From Gracilinema caldarium (GTDB lineage Bacteria > Spirochaetota > Spirochaetia > Treponematales > Breznakiellaceae), in assembly GCF_029265695.1 (NCBI RefSeq), contig NZ_JAJUHW010000005.1:51355-115354 (forward strand): 64,000 nt of DNA. The letters run 5' to 3'. The position numbers and the translations under genes were made by a program. Under the pieces are notes generated by a model. It was not told the origin of the DNA. It ran no database searches and saw only the letters and a list, made by a program, of their open reading frames with translations. Positions 1 to 9,284 of the stretch are shown one piece after another. Position 1 is the stretch's first letter. The number at the start of each line of letters is the position of its first letter.

Positions 1-176
1 TGTTGAACAGCAGCTTATTGCTCACCCTTATTGGAATCGTTACCGTTTTTTATGTTTTAATAAAAGAATCAAAATCCCTTAGATCGGCCCTCATTTATGG
101 TTTAATCGCATTTTTTGCCTGCCTACTTTCTTTGGTTGCTGCTTTTTTGATACAAGTTACCAAGGGGACAACATAG
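1..176 (+). CDS. C-terminal fragment of a membrane protein
   Basis: An open frame runs in from the left edge (codons from base 3) and stops at the TAG at 174-176. It encodes about 57 residues, almost all hydrophobic, with two likely transmembrane segments separated by a short basic loop containing KESKSLRS, and it ends in a short polar tail. The gene start lies outside the window and I cannot name a family. Its stop overlaps the GTG start of the chorismate mutase gene, so the two are probably cotranscribed. Confidence 0.6.
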   Translation, partial: LNSSLLLTLIGIVTVFYVLIKESKSLRSALIYGLIAFFACLLSLVAAFLIQVTKGTT

Positions 177-550
177 TGAAAGACAAATATGAAAAGCTTT
201 TTGCCTTAAGAGGGGCTACCGGTTGCAGTAATACGGAACAGGATATTCAGGATAAGGTATATGAACTCTACGAAGCTCTGTTAGAACGGAATAACTTGAA
301 AGAAGACCAGATTGTATCCATTCAATTTACCGTTACACCGGATTTAACCGCCCTTAACCCCGCAGCGGCACTGCGAAGATCTGGAAAGGCACAGGATTTG
401 GCTCTTTTTGCAGCCGCTGAACCGATAATAGAGGGGATGCTGCCCCGCATTATACGTGTACTTATTCATTGTTATTTACCGATAGATCATAGGGTCCAGC
501 ATGTGTATATAAACGGAGCGGAGGTTTTAAGGCCTGACAGGGTGAGTTAA
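176..550 (+). CDS. aroH: chorismate mutase, AroH type
   Basis: A 124-residue protein of the small trimeric AroH-class chorismate mutases, which convert chorismate to prephenate on the way to phenylalanine and tyrosine. The family pattern is clear: RGATG near the N-terminus, the VSIQFTVTPDL segment around residue 50, LPRIIRVLIH near residue 90, and the closing HVYINGAEVLRPD block. Length matches the family. The start is GTG, with an AAGGGG ribosome-binding site 8 bases upstream; it shares its first base with the last base of the preceding stop codon. No other aromatic-pathway gene lies in the window. Confidence 0.92.
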   Translation: MKDKYEKLFALRGATGCSNTEQDIQDKVYELYEALLERNNLKEDQIVSIQFTVTPDLTALNPAAALRRSGKAQDLALFAAAEPIIEGMLPRIIRVLIHCYLPIDHRVQHVYINGAEVLRPDRVS

Positions 551-575
551 AAACAAAAAAAGATAAAAATTCATA

Positions 576-604
576 TTGACCAAAGCGATGGTTTTCTGTA
601 TAGT
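576..604 (+). promoter_or_regulatory. sigma70-type promoter for the tRNA-Thr/tRNA-Tyr unit
   Basis: TTGACC (576-581), a 17-base spacer, then TATAGT (599-604), 16 bases before the first base of tRNA-Thr. A perfect 8-base inverted repeat, GATGGTTT (587-594) and AAACCATC (607-614), brackets the -10 element. Confidence 0.8.
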
Positions 605-620
605 GCAAACCATCACAGAC

Positions 621-694
621 GCCATCTTAGCTCAGTTGGCTAGAGCGCGTGACTTGTAATCTCGAGGTCCCCGGTTCGATTCCGGGAGATGGCT
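621..694 (+). tRNA. tRNA-Thr (anticodon TGT)
   Basis: A cloverleaf can be folded by eye. The acceptor stem is GCCATCT (621-627) with AGATGGC (687-693) and discriminator T694. The anticodon loop is CTTGTAA with anticodon TGT, and the T arm contains GGTTCGATTCC. CCA is not encoded, so it must be added by a nucleotidyltransferase. It shares a promoter and terminator with the following tRNA-Tyr. Confidence 0.96.
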
Positions 695-738
695 GTAGAG
701 CAAGCGGATGGCGCGTTGCATCTAAAAGGTATATTTAA

Positions 739-820
739 GGGGAGATTCCCGAGCGGTCAAAGGGGGCAGACTGTAAATCTGTTGGCTCAGCCTTCGAAGG
801 TTCGAATCCTTCTCTCCCCA
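739..820 (+). tRNA. tRNA-Tyr (anticodon GTA)
   Basis: A class II tRNA with a long variable arm. The acceptor stem is GGGGAGA (739-745) with TCTCCCC (813-819) and discriminator A820. The anticodon loop is CTGTAAA with anticodon GTA, and the T arm contains GGTTCGAATCC. CCA is not encoded. It lies 44 bases after tRNA-Thr. Confidence 0.96.
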
Positions 821-827
821 ACAACGG

Positions 828-866
828 GGCTGTAAAATAACAAGCGTTATTTTACAGCCTTTTTTT
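828..866 (+). terminator. intrinsic terminator after the tRNA pair
   Basis: A perfect 14-bp stem (828-841 with 846-859), a 4-base AAGC loop and a run of seven T. It closes the tRNA transcript 7 bases after tRNA-Tyr. Confidence 0.95.
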
Positions 867-899
867 ATTTTTTCCCTTTCTTAAAGGAACAGTCTCATT

Positions 900-1346
900 A
901 TGGCAACAAAACCTTTTTATTCTGATGGACTTAAGTTTTCCTGTATACGCTGTTCAGCTTGCTGTCGTTTTGATCCGGGCTTTGTTTTTTTATCTGACTC
1001 GGATATAAACCGCCTGGCACAGGCGCTTCAGATGCATTACACTGATTTTATAGAAACCTACTGCCGATGGATTCCATCCGGAGGCGGCTATGAACAGCTA
1101 TCCCTTAAAGAACGGTCTAATTACGACTGTATTTTCTGGAAAGATGGCTGTACCGTCTACGATGCCCGGCCGCTTCAGTGCAGGACGTATCCATTTTGGG
1201 CTTCTATTGTTTTACATAAAGAATCCTGGGCAGCAGTAAAAGCTGAATGTCCTGGCATTGACCAAGGCCAGTGGCACAGCAAAGAAGAAATTGCAGCGTT
1301 ATTACAAATGAGGGAGAAGGATCCAATAGTCGTACGGAGGCGATAA
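900..1346 (+). CDS. YkgJ-family cysteine-cluster protein
   Basis: A 148-residue protein with the conserved cysteines of the YkgJ/UPF0153 family, thought to bind a metal or an Fe-S cluster; the function is not known. Visible are CIRCSACCR near residue 15, a CIFWKDGCTVY block with the family's D-A-R-P-x-x-C-R-x-Y-P-F signature around residues 115-125, and a final cysteine in ECPGI. An AAAGGA sequence precedes the ATG at a rather long distance. The stop overlaps the start of the next gene (TAATG), so the two are translationally coupled. Confidence 0.88.
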   Translation: MATKPFYSDGLKFSCIRCSACCRFDPGFVFLSDSDINRLAQALQMHYTDFIETYCRWIPSGGGYEQLSLKERSNYDCIFWKDGCTVYDARPLQCRTYPFWASIVLHKESWAAVKAECPGIDQGQWHSKEEIAALLQMREKDPIVVRRR

Positions 1347-2284
1347 TGAAAATACGGTTTTGGGGGGTACGCGGTTCAGTACCCGCTCCCCAATCGCCAG
1401 CCCAAATTAAAAGTAAAATTTCCAGTATACTAGAACGGATTACTCCCGCAGACATAGAATCAGCTATTTCTCGAGAACGGTTTCTCGCAGATCTTCCGCA
1501 ATGGCTTTTTGGTACCGTGGGAGGCAATACTCCCTGCATTCAGGTAGAATCGGATCAACAGTATCAATTTATACTTGACGCTGGCAGCGGCATTCGAGAA
1601 TTGGGGCTTGCGTTATCAAAAGCGCGGAGGAAACCAAAGCAGCTGCATCTCTTTTTTTCTCATCTTCATTGGGATCATATTCAGGGACTGCCCTTTTTTG
1701 GACCCGCCTATGATCCTGGGGTAGAGCTGCATTTTTATTCTCCTCACACCACGATGGAAGAGGCTCTGAAACAACAAATGAGTACCCCATGTTTTCCCAT
1801 AACCATGGAGGCTATGAACGCACAAAAACATTTTCATGTTTTAGACAGTCCGCTCCATATCGGTGATATGCACGTTTACTACAAAAAAATGAACCATCCC
1901 GGGTCTTCCTATTCATATATGTTTACCGACGGCAAAAAACGATTTATTTATGCTACTGATACGGAACTGTCGCCGAACGATTTTCAGCGTATTGATGAAA
2001 ATGCAGCATTTTTTGGCGGCGCTGACGTCCTTGTCATAGATGCCCAATATACCCTTGGAGAAGCGATAGAAAAATATAACTGGGGCCACAGTGCTTTTTC
2101 ACTTGCGGTTGACTTTGCTTCTAACTGGGGAATATCCAAGCTTGTGCTCTTTCATCATGATCCAGCCTATGATGATAAAAAGCTCTATGGCATCCTGCAA
2201 TCAGCCCGTTGGTATACAGAACATTCGGCCATTAAGGGCCTTGAAGTGCTTCTCGCAACCGAAGGTATGGAAATTCAACTGTAA
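1346..2284 (+). CDS. metallo-beta-lactamase-fold hydrolase
   Basis: A 312-residue cytoplasmic hydrolase of the metallo-beta-lactamase superfamily, resembling the phosphoribosyl cyclic phosphodiesterase/RNase Z-like branch. The N-terminus KIRFWGVRGSVPAP is typical of that branch. The metal-binding HLHWDH motif is at residues 106-111, further metal ligands are likely in MNHPGSS and YATDTE, and FHHDPAYDD is near the C-terminus. The start is the ATG at 1346, with a GGAGG ribosome-binding site just upstream; longer readings into the previous gene lack family similarity. The substrate cannot be deduced. It may also bind cyclic nucleotides, but nothing in the sequence shows it. Confidence 0.85.
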   Translation: MKIRFWGVRGSVPAPQSPAQIKSKISSILERITPADIESAISRERFLADLPQWLFGTVGGNTPCIQVESDQQYQFILDAGSGIRELGLALSKARRKPKQLHLFFSHLHWDHIQGLPFFGPAYDPGVELHFYSPHTTMEEALKQQMSTPCFPITMEAMNAQKHFHVLDSPLHIGDMHVYYKKMNHPGSSYSYMFTDGKKRFIYATDTELSPNDFQRIDENAAFFGGADVLVIDAQYTLGEAIEKYNWGHSAFSLAVDFASNWGISKLVLFHHDPAYDDKKLYGILQSARWYTEHSAIKGLEVLLATEGMEIQL

Positions 2285-2286
2285 TT

Positions 2287-2469
2287 ATGAACAACAAAGA
2301 ACCATCGATCGAACTGTCGTTATCGGAAATTTTAATTCTCTTTCCCCGGCTCAAGTCTCAAGAGGACCGGCTTTCCGAACCGGAACGGGATATCCTTTCT
2401 AAAATGGAAGCTCTGCTGTATGAGAATCTTTCCATTGATGAACTGGAATCCTTGTTGAAAAGGAAATGA
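2287..2469 (+). CDS. small hypothetical protein
   Basis: A 60-residue acidic, leucine-rich, probably helical protein. It starts 2 bases after the hydrolase stop and ends 1 base before the start of the large surface protein. It has no signal peptide and no motif I recognise. I keep it because it fills the gap exactly in an otherwise tightly packed operon and because the reading frame is open with the same codon style as its neighbours. Confidence 0.6.
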   Translation: MNNKEPSIELSLSEILILFPRLKSQEDRLSEPERDILSKMEALLYENLSIDELESLLKRK

Positions 2470-2470
2470 A

Positions 2471-5400
2471 ATGCATAAATCCCGGTATATTCTTATCAGC
2501 TCGCTGCTGATGTTTACAGTACTTTTATATTCTGAAGCCTTTCCCAGTTCCGCGGGGCTTTCCCTGCCCGGAACCTATATGGGGTGGACAGATCCTTCGC
2601 TGTTCCTTGACAGCACCGTAGCAGATGCTCGATTGCCTTTGATTAATCCCGCAGGAGCAGCATCTTTTGAATTGCCCCAATATACTTTCGCATTAGGAAG
2701 CATATTCCCCAAACATGCTTCATCCGAAATGGCCGCTGCTTTTGATGTGTCCCTATCGGCGCTGTACCCTTTACCCTTTGCTGTGCTATGGGGAGGTATC
2801 GAAGGCCTCTTTATTCCGAAACAAATCCCCGATATGAAAGACGATGGCGGGCTGAGTCTTGCTGTGGGTTTATCGAAAAGACTGGGAGAACATTTTTCTG
2901 CCAGTTTTGGTATTAGTTCTGTTTGGCCCCTCAATCCTGGCAACAATTGGACTCTCGGACTTGCTCTCGGGTTTCAGCAGTTTTTGCCTTCTTTGGGCGC
3001 CGGGGGCAGCATCTTTTATGGCTCTCTGGTAAACGGCGGCAATGGGCCTGAGCATTTTTATCCTTTTACCTTACTTGCAGGCTGGAAAACTATATTGCTC
3101 AAGTCTCCGGTAGATTTAGCCGTGGGGCTGCAAGTTGCCAGTCCCGCATTTAAGGACCTTCTTGTTCAGCCCGCCTTTTCAGCAAGCTTCGGCCGCCTTC
3201 TTTCACTGTCTGTGGGCTGGAACAGTTCACTGTTTTACGGAGATAAAAACTCGTGGTTCCCCACGATTTCACTAACCCTGACCAGCAACGGCAGCCTGAA
3301 GTTGCAGAATGTACATGTTATTCCCCGGTTAAAGGTCCAGCCTGTATGGTCCCAAGGGATCGGCGCGGAAACAGCGGTTACCCTGACCAAGGGAGAAAAG
3401 GATCGTCAAGGTCCTCAGATACAAATAACCGCAAAAGGGGGAGATGTTTATTCATCAAAAGTACAGCGGGCTATTGATTGGGAAATCAATATGGAAGACG
3501 ATACGGACATTGCAACCTGGAACGCATCGATTGAAGATGAATCAAAATCTGTTCTGTTTACCCGATCAGAAACAAATCCAAAGCATGCAAGGTCACTTCG
3601 TTTTTCATTATCCGTACCGCTTGATTCATCATGGAAAGACGGCGCATATACAATGGTGTTAATCGCCCAAGATCGCTATGGAAATTCAAGCAAGGCGAGC
3701 TATCCCTTTACACTCGATTCAAATCCGCCGGCCGCATCAATCCGCATCGAAGCAAACGGCGGTTCTGGTTCGACAATTTTTAGTCCCAACGGAGATGGAG
3801 AAAGAGACCTCCTCTTTATATACCAACGGGGAACAAGAGAATCGCTGTGGACCGGTTCTCTTTTGAATGCCGCGGGAAATATAATTCGATCCTTTACATG
3901 GACTGAAATGGAAGCGCCGGATGTGGTCTGGGACGGCCGCGACGGCGAGGGCCGGCTTGTACCAGACGGAACCTATTTGTATCGACTCAGTTCTACCGAT
4001 AAGGCGGGTAACAGCTTTTCTGTTATCTCAGAACCTATCATCGTGGATGCCCAACCCAGAAGGCTTGCAATAAGCCTTTCTTATAGCACCATGTCAACAG
4101 ATCCAGCCGCTAGTGTGTCTGGAATTGCGGCTCGTTTTTCTGACTACCTATCCGCTGGTCTCTCTGGATGGACAATTCAGATAATAGATTCACAAGGACG
4201 GGTCTACCGATCTTGGCAAGGAAAAACGGCAAATCTTGACCAATTTCCAAACACGTTAACATTTAACGGTCTTACCGATCAGAAGGATGCAATTCCCGAT
4301 GGAACCTATCGCTTTATGGTCATCATGGACTATACCAATGGTGATAGGGTACATCAGACTAGCGCCTTTTTTTCGGTAGTGTCACAAAAACCGTCTGGAC
4401 ATGTTCGTGCTTCCCAGAACATTGTATCCATTCAAAATCCTGAGGGGGTTCTGTTATTTCACGATCTGTCTCCCGATGCTGAATGGCAGGGAATCATAAC
4501 CGATACCAACCAAAAGGTCATTAAACGTTTTCCGATAGGACGCATTACCGAACCGGTTATTCGCTGGCAGGGGGATACTGATACAGGAGCCTTTGCTGAG
4601 CCTGGGACCTATTTGTACCTTGCGGAAGGAATGAATGCGGTGGGCCTTGTAGGCCGCACTGTTCCGGTTCGGCTTACTGTGGATCCTTTGAAGCGGGGCA
4701 CCTTAGTTCTCCAACCTAATGTAACGCTCTTTTCAGGGAGAACAGGGGACGGCCGAATTGTCATTACTCCCCGGTATCAAGATATAGGAACAATAACAGC
4801 CTTCGCGTTTTCTATTCGGAATGTACAAAGCCAGATTGTCGTAAAAGAAGAGAAGGGTACACTGCCAGGGATTTTTTTATGGGATGGACGGGATTCGCTC
4901 GGCATTCTTTGTCCAGATGGCACATATCAGGCGGAACTTACCCTGTATCTGGGAAACGGCTCTGTTCTAAGCGCAGCAAGCCTCCCTGTTACTCTGGATT
5001 CTACGCCACCGAAGGTTGCTGTTTCTGCCAAGGAAACTATTTTTTCGCCGAACGGCGATGGAAATCTCGATACAGTGACCTTTACTATTTCAGCGGAAGG
5101 ATCTGCAACATGGACAGCTTCCATTGTTGATTTTGAAGGAAATACGGTACGACAATATGCCTGGAAAGAGGCCATACCTGCAACACTGGTATGGGATGGA
5201 AAAGATGGGGGCAATATGCTCGTACGGGACGGCTCATATCGTCTCTTTTTGGAAGGAACCGACCTGGCGGGCAACAAAAGCACCGCCATGTCAAATCCTG
5301 TGAGGCTCGATGCACGGACCCCTTCCGCCGCAATTACCAGTGACCTTCTTGCCTTCGCCCCCAATGGAGATGGGTTTGCTGATTCGGTGCAAATACGGCT

Positions 5401-6361
5401 CGTCACGGCCTTTTCTGATGGCATATCCCGACTTCAGGTAGCCGTGAAAGACCGGAACGGCGCTATTATACGCCGGTTCATTACTGGCTCTACGCTATCC
5501 CAAAGCAGCCAGTACCTGTGGGATGGAACAGCGGATAACGGCACCATAGCCCCTGACGGGGAATACATCCCCTGGGCAGAGGTCGAGTATCTTAAAGGGG
5601 ATCTTATCACTGTTTCAGGAAAACCGATTCGGTTGGATAGAAGTGCACCCCAGGTGTCTATTACATTAGAGCCCCAGCCCTTTTCGCCCGACGATGATGG
5701 GGTCAATGATATTCTTAGCATAGCGATCACCGCAGTTGATGCAAGCGGCATAAATGGCTGGAAGCTGAGCATCGTGGATCCTGCGGGCAACATATTTACC
5801 AGTTTTTCTGGAAAAACCCTGCCTCCCGAACCGATCCGCTGGGATGGCTATAATCTGGATAATGAACTCATTGAAGCAGCCCAGGAATATTCGTATATTG
5901 TACAAGTACGGGATACCCTTGGTAACATGGCAACCGTAAAAGGCACACTGTCTACCGACGTATTTGTCATTAAAGATGGTGACCGGCTTAAAATAAGAAT
6001 TTCTTCGATCGTATTTCCACCAAATTCTGCTAGTCTTTACGGTACCGATCAGGAAACTACCAGCCGGAACAAGGTTATTCTTGATCGTGTCGCAGCGGTC
6101 CTTAAAAAATATGCCTCCTACCGAATCCGAGTAGAAGGCCATGGAGTTAATCTGTCGGGGACCGAACGGGAAGAACGGACTGAACTAGAAGCCCTGTCAC
6201 TGGCCAGAGCGAGGGCGGTATTGGATGCGCTCGTTGAACGTGGAATAGACCGAAGCAGGCTTGAAGCCCGCGGACTGGGTGGCCGTGAACCCCTGGTGCC
6301 CCATACCGATCAAGCCAATCGGTGGAAAAACAGAAGGGTTGAATTCATATTGATGAGGTAA
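2471..6361 (+). CDS. large exported protein with FlgD-like Ig repeats and OmpA C-terminus
   Basis: A 1296-residue envelope protein. It has an N-terminal signal peptide (basic KSR then a hydrophobic run to about residue 25). Residues about 30-290 are rich in Gly, Ser and aromatics with alternating hydrophobicity, suggesting an outer-membrane beta-barrel. A series of beta-sandwich modules of the FlgD-Ig type follows, each with WDGRD/WDG-x-D and PDGTYLYRL-like strands. Four of them begin with an acidic calcium-loop-like motif, FSPNGDG or FSPDDDG, near residues 437, 857, 959 and 1070. Residues about 1180-1296 form an OmpA-like peptidoglycan-binding domain ending NRRVEFILMR. It probably links the outer membrane to the cell wall. 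I know no characterised orthologue. It is followed 2 bases later by mltG. Confidence 0.8.
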   Translation: MHKSRYILISSLLMFTVLLYSEAFPSSAGLSLPGTYMGWTDPSLFLDSTVADARLPLINPAGAASFELPQYTFALGSIFPKHASSEMAAAFDVSLSALYPLPFAVLWGGIEGLFIPKQIPDMKDDGGLSLAVGLSKRLGEHFSASFGISSVWPLNPGNNWTLGLALGFQQFLPSLGAGGSIFYGSLVNGGNGPEHFYPFTLLAGWKTILLKSPVDLAVGLQVASPAFKDLLVQPAFSASFGRLLSLSVGWNSSLFYGDKNSWFPTISLTLTSNGSLKLQNVHVIPRLKVQPVWSQGIGAETAVTLTKGEKDRQGPQIQITAKGGDVYSSKVQRAIDWEINMEDDTDIATWNASIEDESKSVLFTRSETNPKHARSLRFSLSVPLDSSWKDGAYTMVLIAQDRYGNSSKASYPFTLDSNPPAASIRIEANGGSGSTIFSPNGDGERDLLFIYQRGTRESLWTGSLLNAAGNIIRSFTWTEMEAPDVVWDGRDGEGRLVPDGTYLYRLSSTDKAGNSFSVISEPIIVDAQPRRLAISLSYSTMSTDPAASVSGIAARFSDYLSAGLSGWTIQIIDSQGRVYRSWQGKTANLDQFPNTLTFNGLTDQKDAIPDGTYRFMVIMDYTNGDRVHQTSAFFSVVSQKPSGHVRASQNIVSIQNPEGVLLFHDLSPDAEWQGIITDTNQKVIKRFPIGRITEPVIRWQGDTDTGAFAEPGTYLYLAEGMNAVGLVGRTVPVRLTVDPLKRGTLVLQPNVTLFSGRTGDGRIVITPRYQDIGTITAFAFSIRNVQSQIVVKEEKGTLPGIFLWDGRDSLGILCPDGTYQAELTLYLGNGSVLSAASLPVTLDSTPPKVAVSAKETIFSPNGDGNLDTVTFTISAEGSATWTASIVDFEGNTVRQYAWKEAIPATLVWDGKDGGNMLVRDGSYRLFLEGTDLAGNKSTAMSNPVRLDARTPSAAITSDLLAFAPNGDGFADSVQIRLVTAFSDGISRLQVAVKDRNGAIIRRFITGSTLSQSSQYLWDGTADNGTIAPDGEYIPWAEVEYLKGDLITVSGKPIRLDRSAPQVSITLEPQPFSPDDDGVNDILSIAITAVDASGINGWKLSIVDPAGNIFTSFSGKTLPPEPIRWDGYNLDNELIEAAQEYSYIVQVRDTLGNMATVKGTLSTDVFVIKDGDRLKIRISSIVFPPNSASLYGTDQETTSRNKVILDRVAAVLKKYASYRIRVEGHGVNLSGTEREERTELEALSLARARAVLDALVERGIDRSRLEARGLGGREPLVPHTDQANRWKNRRVEFILMR

Positions 6362-6363
6362 GC

Positions 6364-7446
6364 ATGCCAAAAATACTGCGTTTAATGTTTCGATTGCTCG
6401 CCTGGTTCGTAGGTGCCATACTTTTTATTATTATCGCCACACTTGGATTTTTTGCGTATATCAATTCTGCACCGGCCTGGTCCGCTTATAGGCCAGGTAT
6501 TGAACGGGGAATTGAACAGCAGGAAGACGGCTCTCTCTTATTCGAAATATTCCAAGGCGAGTCGGCCTACAATGTAGGAAAACGGCTTGCCGCTGCAGGA
6601 CTTATTCGTTCCCGTTTCGCATGGAACCTGGTGAGCCGCTTTTCCCGTGAGACGGTAAAAACCGGGTTTTATATTATCAACAAACCTGAAACAATGTTGG
6701 GGTACTATGATAAATTTACCCGCGGACAGCAATTGCAGATTCGAATTACCATACCCGAAGGGGTAACGCTCTCTAAAATCGCTCAACTATTAGAACGGAG
6801 CGGTATTTGCAAAAGCCAAGACTTTATGCTTGCTGCGGTAAACCGGGAATTACTTGCAAACTATCGTATCCCCGGTTCCTCATTCGAAGGATACCTTTTC
6901 CCCGACACATATCTCTTTCCTAAGGGCTTTAAACCGGAAAAGATAATAGCTCTTATGGTGGAAACTTTTTTTTCTAAACTTAAAGGAATTGAACCAAATG
7001 CAGCAGCTTTGGCCCCCAAGGATTTGCATGAGAAGGTTATCCTTGCTTCGATTATCGAACGGGAATACCGGCAGGATGATGAAGCTCCCCTTATGGCCAG
7101 CGTGTTTTATAACCGGCTTAAAATCGGTATGGCTCTGCAATCCTGCGCTACAGTTGAATACATCATTACCGAGATACAGGGGAAGCCCCACCCAGAAGTA
7201 CTCTATTTTAAGGATATAGCCATACAAAACCCCTTTAACACCTATATCAGGCCCGGTCTTCCTCCAGGTCCAATTTCAAATCCCGGTATGGTAGCACTCC
7301 GAGCAACATTTTCCCCTGCACAGACAAATTTTCTCTATTTCCGCCTTATTGATCCCACCGAAGGCCGCCATCATTTTTCAAAAACTTTGGAGGAACACAA
7401 AAGCGCTGGTCTTATCTATGTAAAACGGAGTGCGGGTAGCAAATGA
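6364..7446 (+). CDS. mltG: endolytic transglycosylase MltG
   Basis: A 360-residue YceG/MltG protein, which cuts nascent glycan strands at the inner membrane and sets glycan chain length. It has an N-terminal transmembrane helix (residues about 8-30), a LysM-like segment, then the catalytic YceG domain with the putative catalytic Glu at 232 in ASIIERE and the downstream VFYNRLKIGMALQS block. The usual LQSDPTV motif reads LQSCATV here, a change near the active site. A GAGG ribosome-binding site lies 5 bases before the ATG. The stop overlaps dnaG by 4 bases. Confidence 0.93.
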   Translation: MPKILRLMFRLLAWFVGAILFIIIATLGFFAYINSAPAWSAYRPGIERGIEQQEDGSLLFEIFQGESAYNVGKRLAAAGLIRSRFAWNLVSRFSRETVKTGFYIINKPETMLGYYDKFTRGQQLQIRITIPEGVTLSKIAQLLERSGICKSQDFMLAAVNRELLANYRIPGSSFEGYLFPDTYLFPKGFKPEKIIALMVETFFSKLKGIEPNAAALAPKDLHEKVILASIIEREYRQDDEAPLMASVFYNRLKIGMALQSCATVEYIITEIQGKPHPEVLYFKDIAIQNPFNTYIRPGLPPGPISNPGMVALRATFSPAQTNFLYFRLIDPTEGRHHFSKTLEEHKSAGLIYVKRSAGSK

Positions 7447-9284
7447 GCCGAATTGCTGAAGAAACCATTCAGGAAATACAAAACCATATTAATGCGGTTT
7501 CTATTATCGGCGAATATGTTCGTCTGGAAAAAAGAGGGGGCCGATACTGGGGCTTATGCCCATTCCATAATGAAAAGACTCCTTCCTTTACAGTGGATCC
7601 GGACAAAAACTTCTTTTATTGTTTTGGCTGTCACAAGGGCGGCGGAGTGATCTCTTTTGTTATGGAGCAGGAAAAGCTTTCCTATCCAGAAACACTGGAG
7701 CTATTGGCGAAAAAGCTCAATATATCGGTTAAATATGATTCTTCAGGCGAAGATCCTGCATTAGCACAGCGCAACAGGCAGCTTGAAGATATCGCAGAAC
7801 TCTACCGCAGGGTCGCGATAAGCTTTCATCATATTCTTACCGCTACCGAGAAAGGTAAGCAGGCTTTGCAATATGTCCATAACCGGGGCATTTCGGATGA
7901 GATGATCAACCAGTTCCGGCTTGGCTATGCTCCCCCTGATAGGCAGTGGCTTTTCCAGTTTTTAATGAAAAAAGGATACTCAGAAGAATTTCTTAAAAAA
8001 AGCGGTCTTTTTTCCTCACGGTACAATGAGCAATCAGCCTTTTTTGCGGACCGTCTCATGTTTCCCATTTCCGACAAAAAAGGAAGAACCGTTGCATTTG
8101 GAGGGCGGCTTTTGCATGGTGAAGGGCCCAAGTACCTCAATTCCGCAGAATCAGAGCTTTATAAAAAGCGGGAAAATCTTTATGCCATCGATATAGCTCT
8201 GCCTAAGATCCGGCAATCGGAAGAAGTGCATATCTGTGAAGGCTATATGGATGTCATTGCCCTGCATCAGGCCGGCATTGGAACCGCAGTAGCCCCCTTG
8301 GGGACCGCCTTTACCGATGAACAGGCCCGTCTTTTGCGGCAGTGGGTTAAAACAGTGTATCTCGTATTTGACAACGATTCAGCGGGGCAATCTGCTACTA
8401 TAAAAGGAATCCTTACCTGTCGTCGCAATGGCCTTGTATGTAAGGTTGTATCCATGGGAAAAACGGGAGAAAATGGCACTATTTTCAAGGATCCTGCAGA
8501 TATTTTAAAAGAAGATGGCCCAGAGGCGTTGCAAAATTATGTAAAATGTTTTATAAATGATTTCGATTATCTTGTGGATCAAGCACGAGCCCTATTCGAT
8601 ACTACTCATACAGAAGGCCTTGCCCAAGCAGTGGCCTTCTTTTTTCCGTATCTAGAAACTTTGGATTCCGAAGTTGCTCGAGACGGATGTATTGGGTCTG
8701 TAGCGGATGTATTTGGAATCGACCGTTCGGCGATTCTACGGGACTTTGCCAAGTATTCAAAAGAATATCATGGAGCTCAATCTTATAATAGGGAAGACAT
8801 AAAGCAAGGGAAATCTGAACAGGCTCGCAGCTATGCTCCGATCCGAATGAACGATGAATTGTTTTTGCTGCTGACGATAATATCAAACCGCAGCCTCTAT
8901 CCACGGCTGCGTGCATCCTTGTCTATAGAGGAGGTTGAAGATTCACGGGCAAAAGAGCTTTTTATTGCCCTGGAAGAGTGTTATAGAAAGGATATACAAG
9001 ATATTGATGGTCTCTTGTCCCATATACAGGATGAGGCCCTTCGGTCGTTTGTCCTTGAAAAGGCTTCATCTGAAGCGTTTTCTCAAAAAAGCGAACAGCT
9101 TGTTTCTGATGGCATTAAAAGAATTCGTATAAAACGCCTTGAGCGGCGCCGGGCGGAGATTATACTTAAGCTCAGGACCGCACGGACAGGGGGTCTCCAT
9201 TCAGAACAAAAAATGGAAGAGCTTTTGTCCGAAAAAGTTCACATAGATGCCGAATTAGTTCGGCTTAAGGAAGAGCAGGAATGA
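7443..9284 (+). CDS. dnaG: DNA primase
   Basis: A 613-residue DnaG that makes RNA primers at the replication fork. The N-terminal zinc-binding domain is clear ([12 protein letters not shown], then FYCFGC, residues about 38-64). The TOPRIM catalytic core follows, with the [12 protein letters not shown] block near residue 262 and [11 protein letters not shown] near residue 307. The C-terminal helicase-interaction region is weakly conserved. It sits between mltG and rpoD with 4-base overlaps on both sides, echoing the dnaG-rpoD pairing of the macromolecular-synthesis operon of many bacteria; rpsU is absent. Confidence 0.97.
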   Translation: MSRIAEETIQEIQNHINAVSIIGEYVRLEKRGGRYWGLCPFHNEKTPSFTVDPDKNFFYCFGCHKGGGVISFVMEQEKLSYPETLELLAKKLNISVKYDSSGEDPALAQRNRQLEDIAELYRRVAISFHHILTATEKGKQALQYVHNRGISDEMINQFRLGYAPPDRQWLFQFLMKKGYSEEFLKKSGLFSSRYNEQSAFFADRLMFPISDKKGRTVAFGGRLLHGEGPKYLNSAESELYKKRENLYAIDIALPKIRQSEEVHICEGYMDVIALHQAGIGTAVAPLGTAFTDEQARLLRQWVKTVYLVFDNDSAGQSATIKGILTCRRNGLVCKVVSMGKTGENGTIFKDPADILKEDGPEALQNYVKCFINDFDYLVDQARALFDTTHTEGLAQAVAFFFPYLETLDSEVARDGCIGSVADVFGIDRSAILRDFAKYSKEYHGAQSYNREDIKQGKSEQARSYAPIRMNDELFLLLTIISNRSLYPRLRASLSIEEVEDSRAKELFIALEECYRKDIQDIDGLLSHIQDEALRSFVLEKASSEAFSQKSEQLVSDGIKRIRIKRLERRRAEIILKLRTARTGGLHSEQKMEELLSEKVHIDAELVRLKEEQE

